Assembly: GCA_003219995.1 (NCBI GenBank) | Contig: QHRC01000148.1 | Location: 1-6,083 of the forward strand | From: Verrucomicrobiota bacterium | GTDB lineage: Bacteria; Verrucomicrobiota; Verrucomicrobiia; Chthoniobacterales; UBA10450 | Direction: 5' to 3' | DNA length: 6,083 nt | Position numbers and translations under genes: made by a program | Notes under the pieces: generated by a model | Told to the model about the DNA's origin: nothing | The model's database searches: none | Seen by the model: the letters and a program-made list of their open reading frames with translations, nothing else | Shown here: one piece after another, positions 5,641-6,083 of the stretch | Position numbering within the stretch: the stretch's first letter is position 1 | Layout: each line of letters opens with the position of its first letter

Positions 5641-6083
5641 TTACCCCAACTTTACAAAGTATTTCCCGGGCAACTGTTTAACCAGCCGCTTTAATTCGAG
5701 GCGGAGGAGAGTAGAAGAGACGATCGCGCTTGGCAAATCGCATTTGGCTGCGATCTGATCGATAGGCGTTTCGGTCGAATCAATCGCTGCGTAAACGCGG
5801 CGCTCGTCTTCCGTAAGCGGCGGCAAGGGACGCACCGCGGCCTCCGGAGATGGCTTTGTTTCCGGCAAAAGAATTTGCAGATCATCGAGAACATCACTCG
5901 CGTCCATGACGAGCTTCGCGCCTTGCTGAATAAGACGGTTCGATCCCATCGCGCTCGGCGCATTGATGTGACCGGGCACGGCGTAAACAGAGCGTCCTTG
6001 CTCGAGCGCCTGGGACGCGGTGATCAACGCGCCGCTGTTCAGCCCAGCTTCGATAACAAGAATCCCATGGCTCCAACCAGCGA
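5641..6083 (-). CDS. dprA: DNA-processing protein DprA, C-terminal part (5' end outside window)
   Basis: DprA (Smf) binds incoming single-stranded DNA during natural transformation and loads RecA onto it in the cytosol. About 146 residues are present and the frame stays open to the window edge. The visible part starts in the Rossmann-like fold with GILVIEAGLNSGALITASQA, continues SVYAVPGHINAPSAMGSNRLI and GAKLVMDASDVLDDL, and ends with a winged-helix domain of about 55 residues (LTEDERRVYAAI to the stop). All are typical of DprA C-termini. A TTG at 6027 reads Leu inside SGALITAS and is not a start. The usual length is about 350-370, so roughly the N-terminal 60 percent, including most of the DNA-binding fold, lies beyond the window. 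topB follows 85 bp downstream on the same strand, where many bacteria have topA. The presence of dprA does not by itself prove competence, since the gene is widespread. Confidence 0.95.
   Translation of the reverse strand, partial: AGWSHGILVIEAGLNSGALITASQALEQGRSVYAVPGHINAPSAMGSNRLIQQGAKLVMDASDVLDDLQILLPETKPSPEAAVRPLPPLTEDERRVYAAIDSTETPIDQIAAKCDLPSAIVSSTLLRLELKRLVKQLPGKYFVKLG

Overview
The window looks like an ordinary chromosomal segment of a free-living bacterium with moderate GC. It is compact, has short intergenic gaps, and shows no phage, transposase, CRISPR or tRNA/rRNA signal. My best guess is Verrucomicrobiota (Chthoniobacterales-like soil lineage). The reasons are the dprA/topoisomerase III/nrdR order, the near absence of Shine-Dalgarno motifs, and a short REP-like palindromic unit between genes. 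This is inference and a protein search would be needed to confirm it.

Layout: the left edge holds the 3' part of a plus-strand mtfA-type zinc peptidase gene (1-446). It converges, across a 16-bp gap occupied by a symmetrical hairpin, on a minus-strand TdcB-like PLP threonine/serine dehydratase (463-1437). Everything to the right is also on the minus strand. The transcription order is dprA (5' end beyond the right edge), a topoisomerase III gene topB (3105-5555), nrdR (2521-3033), a small unrecognised gene (1971-2534), and a HIT-family nucleotide hydrolase (1623-1961). nrdR, the unknown gene and the HIT gene are tightly packed (14-bp overlap, then a 9-bp gap) and probably form one operon. The 185-bp gap before the dehydratase holds a REP-like folded repeat, an inverted-repeat operator candidate and a promoter.

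Functionally the minus-strand genes centre on DNA and nucleotides: DprA (ssDNA/RecA loading in transformation), a type IA topoisomerase, NrdR (repressor of ribonucleotide reductase genes) and a purine-nucleotide HIT hydrolase. The dehydratase and the MtfA-like peptidase are unrelated metabolic and regulatory neighbours.

The two most interesting signals are linked. The unknown gene overlapping nrdR has hydrophobic spacing that closely tracks the NrdR ATP-cone but lacks its basic nucleotide-binding motif. nrdR itself has a pair of NrdR-box-like sites 32 bp apart, centre to centre, at its own start, suggesting autoregulation of the whole three-gene operon. Apart from that the region is mostly housekeeping.
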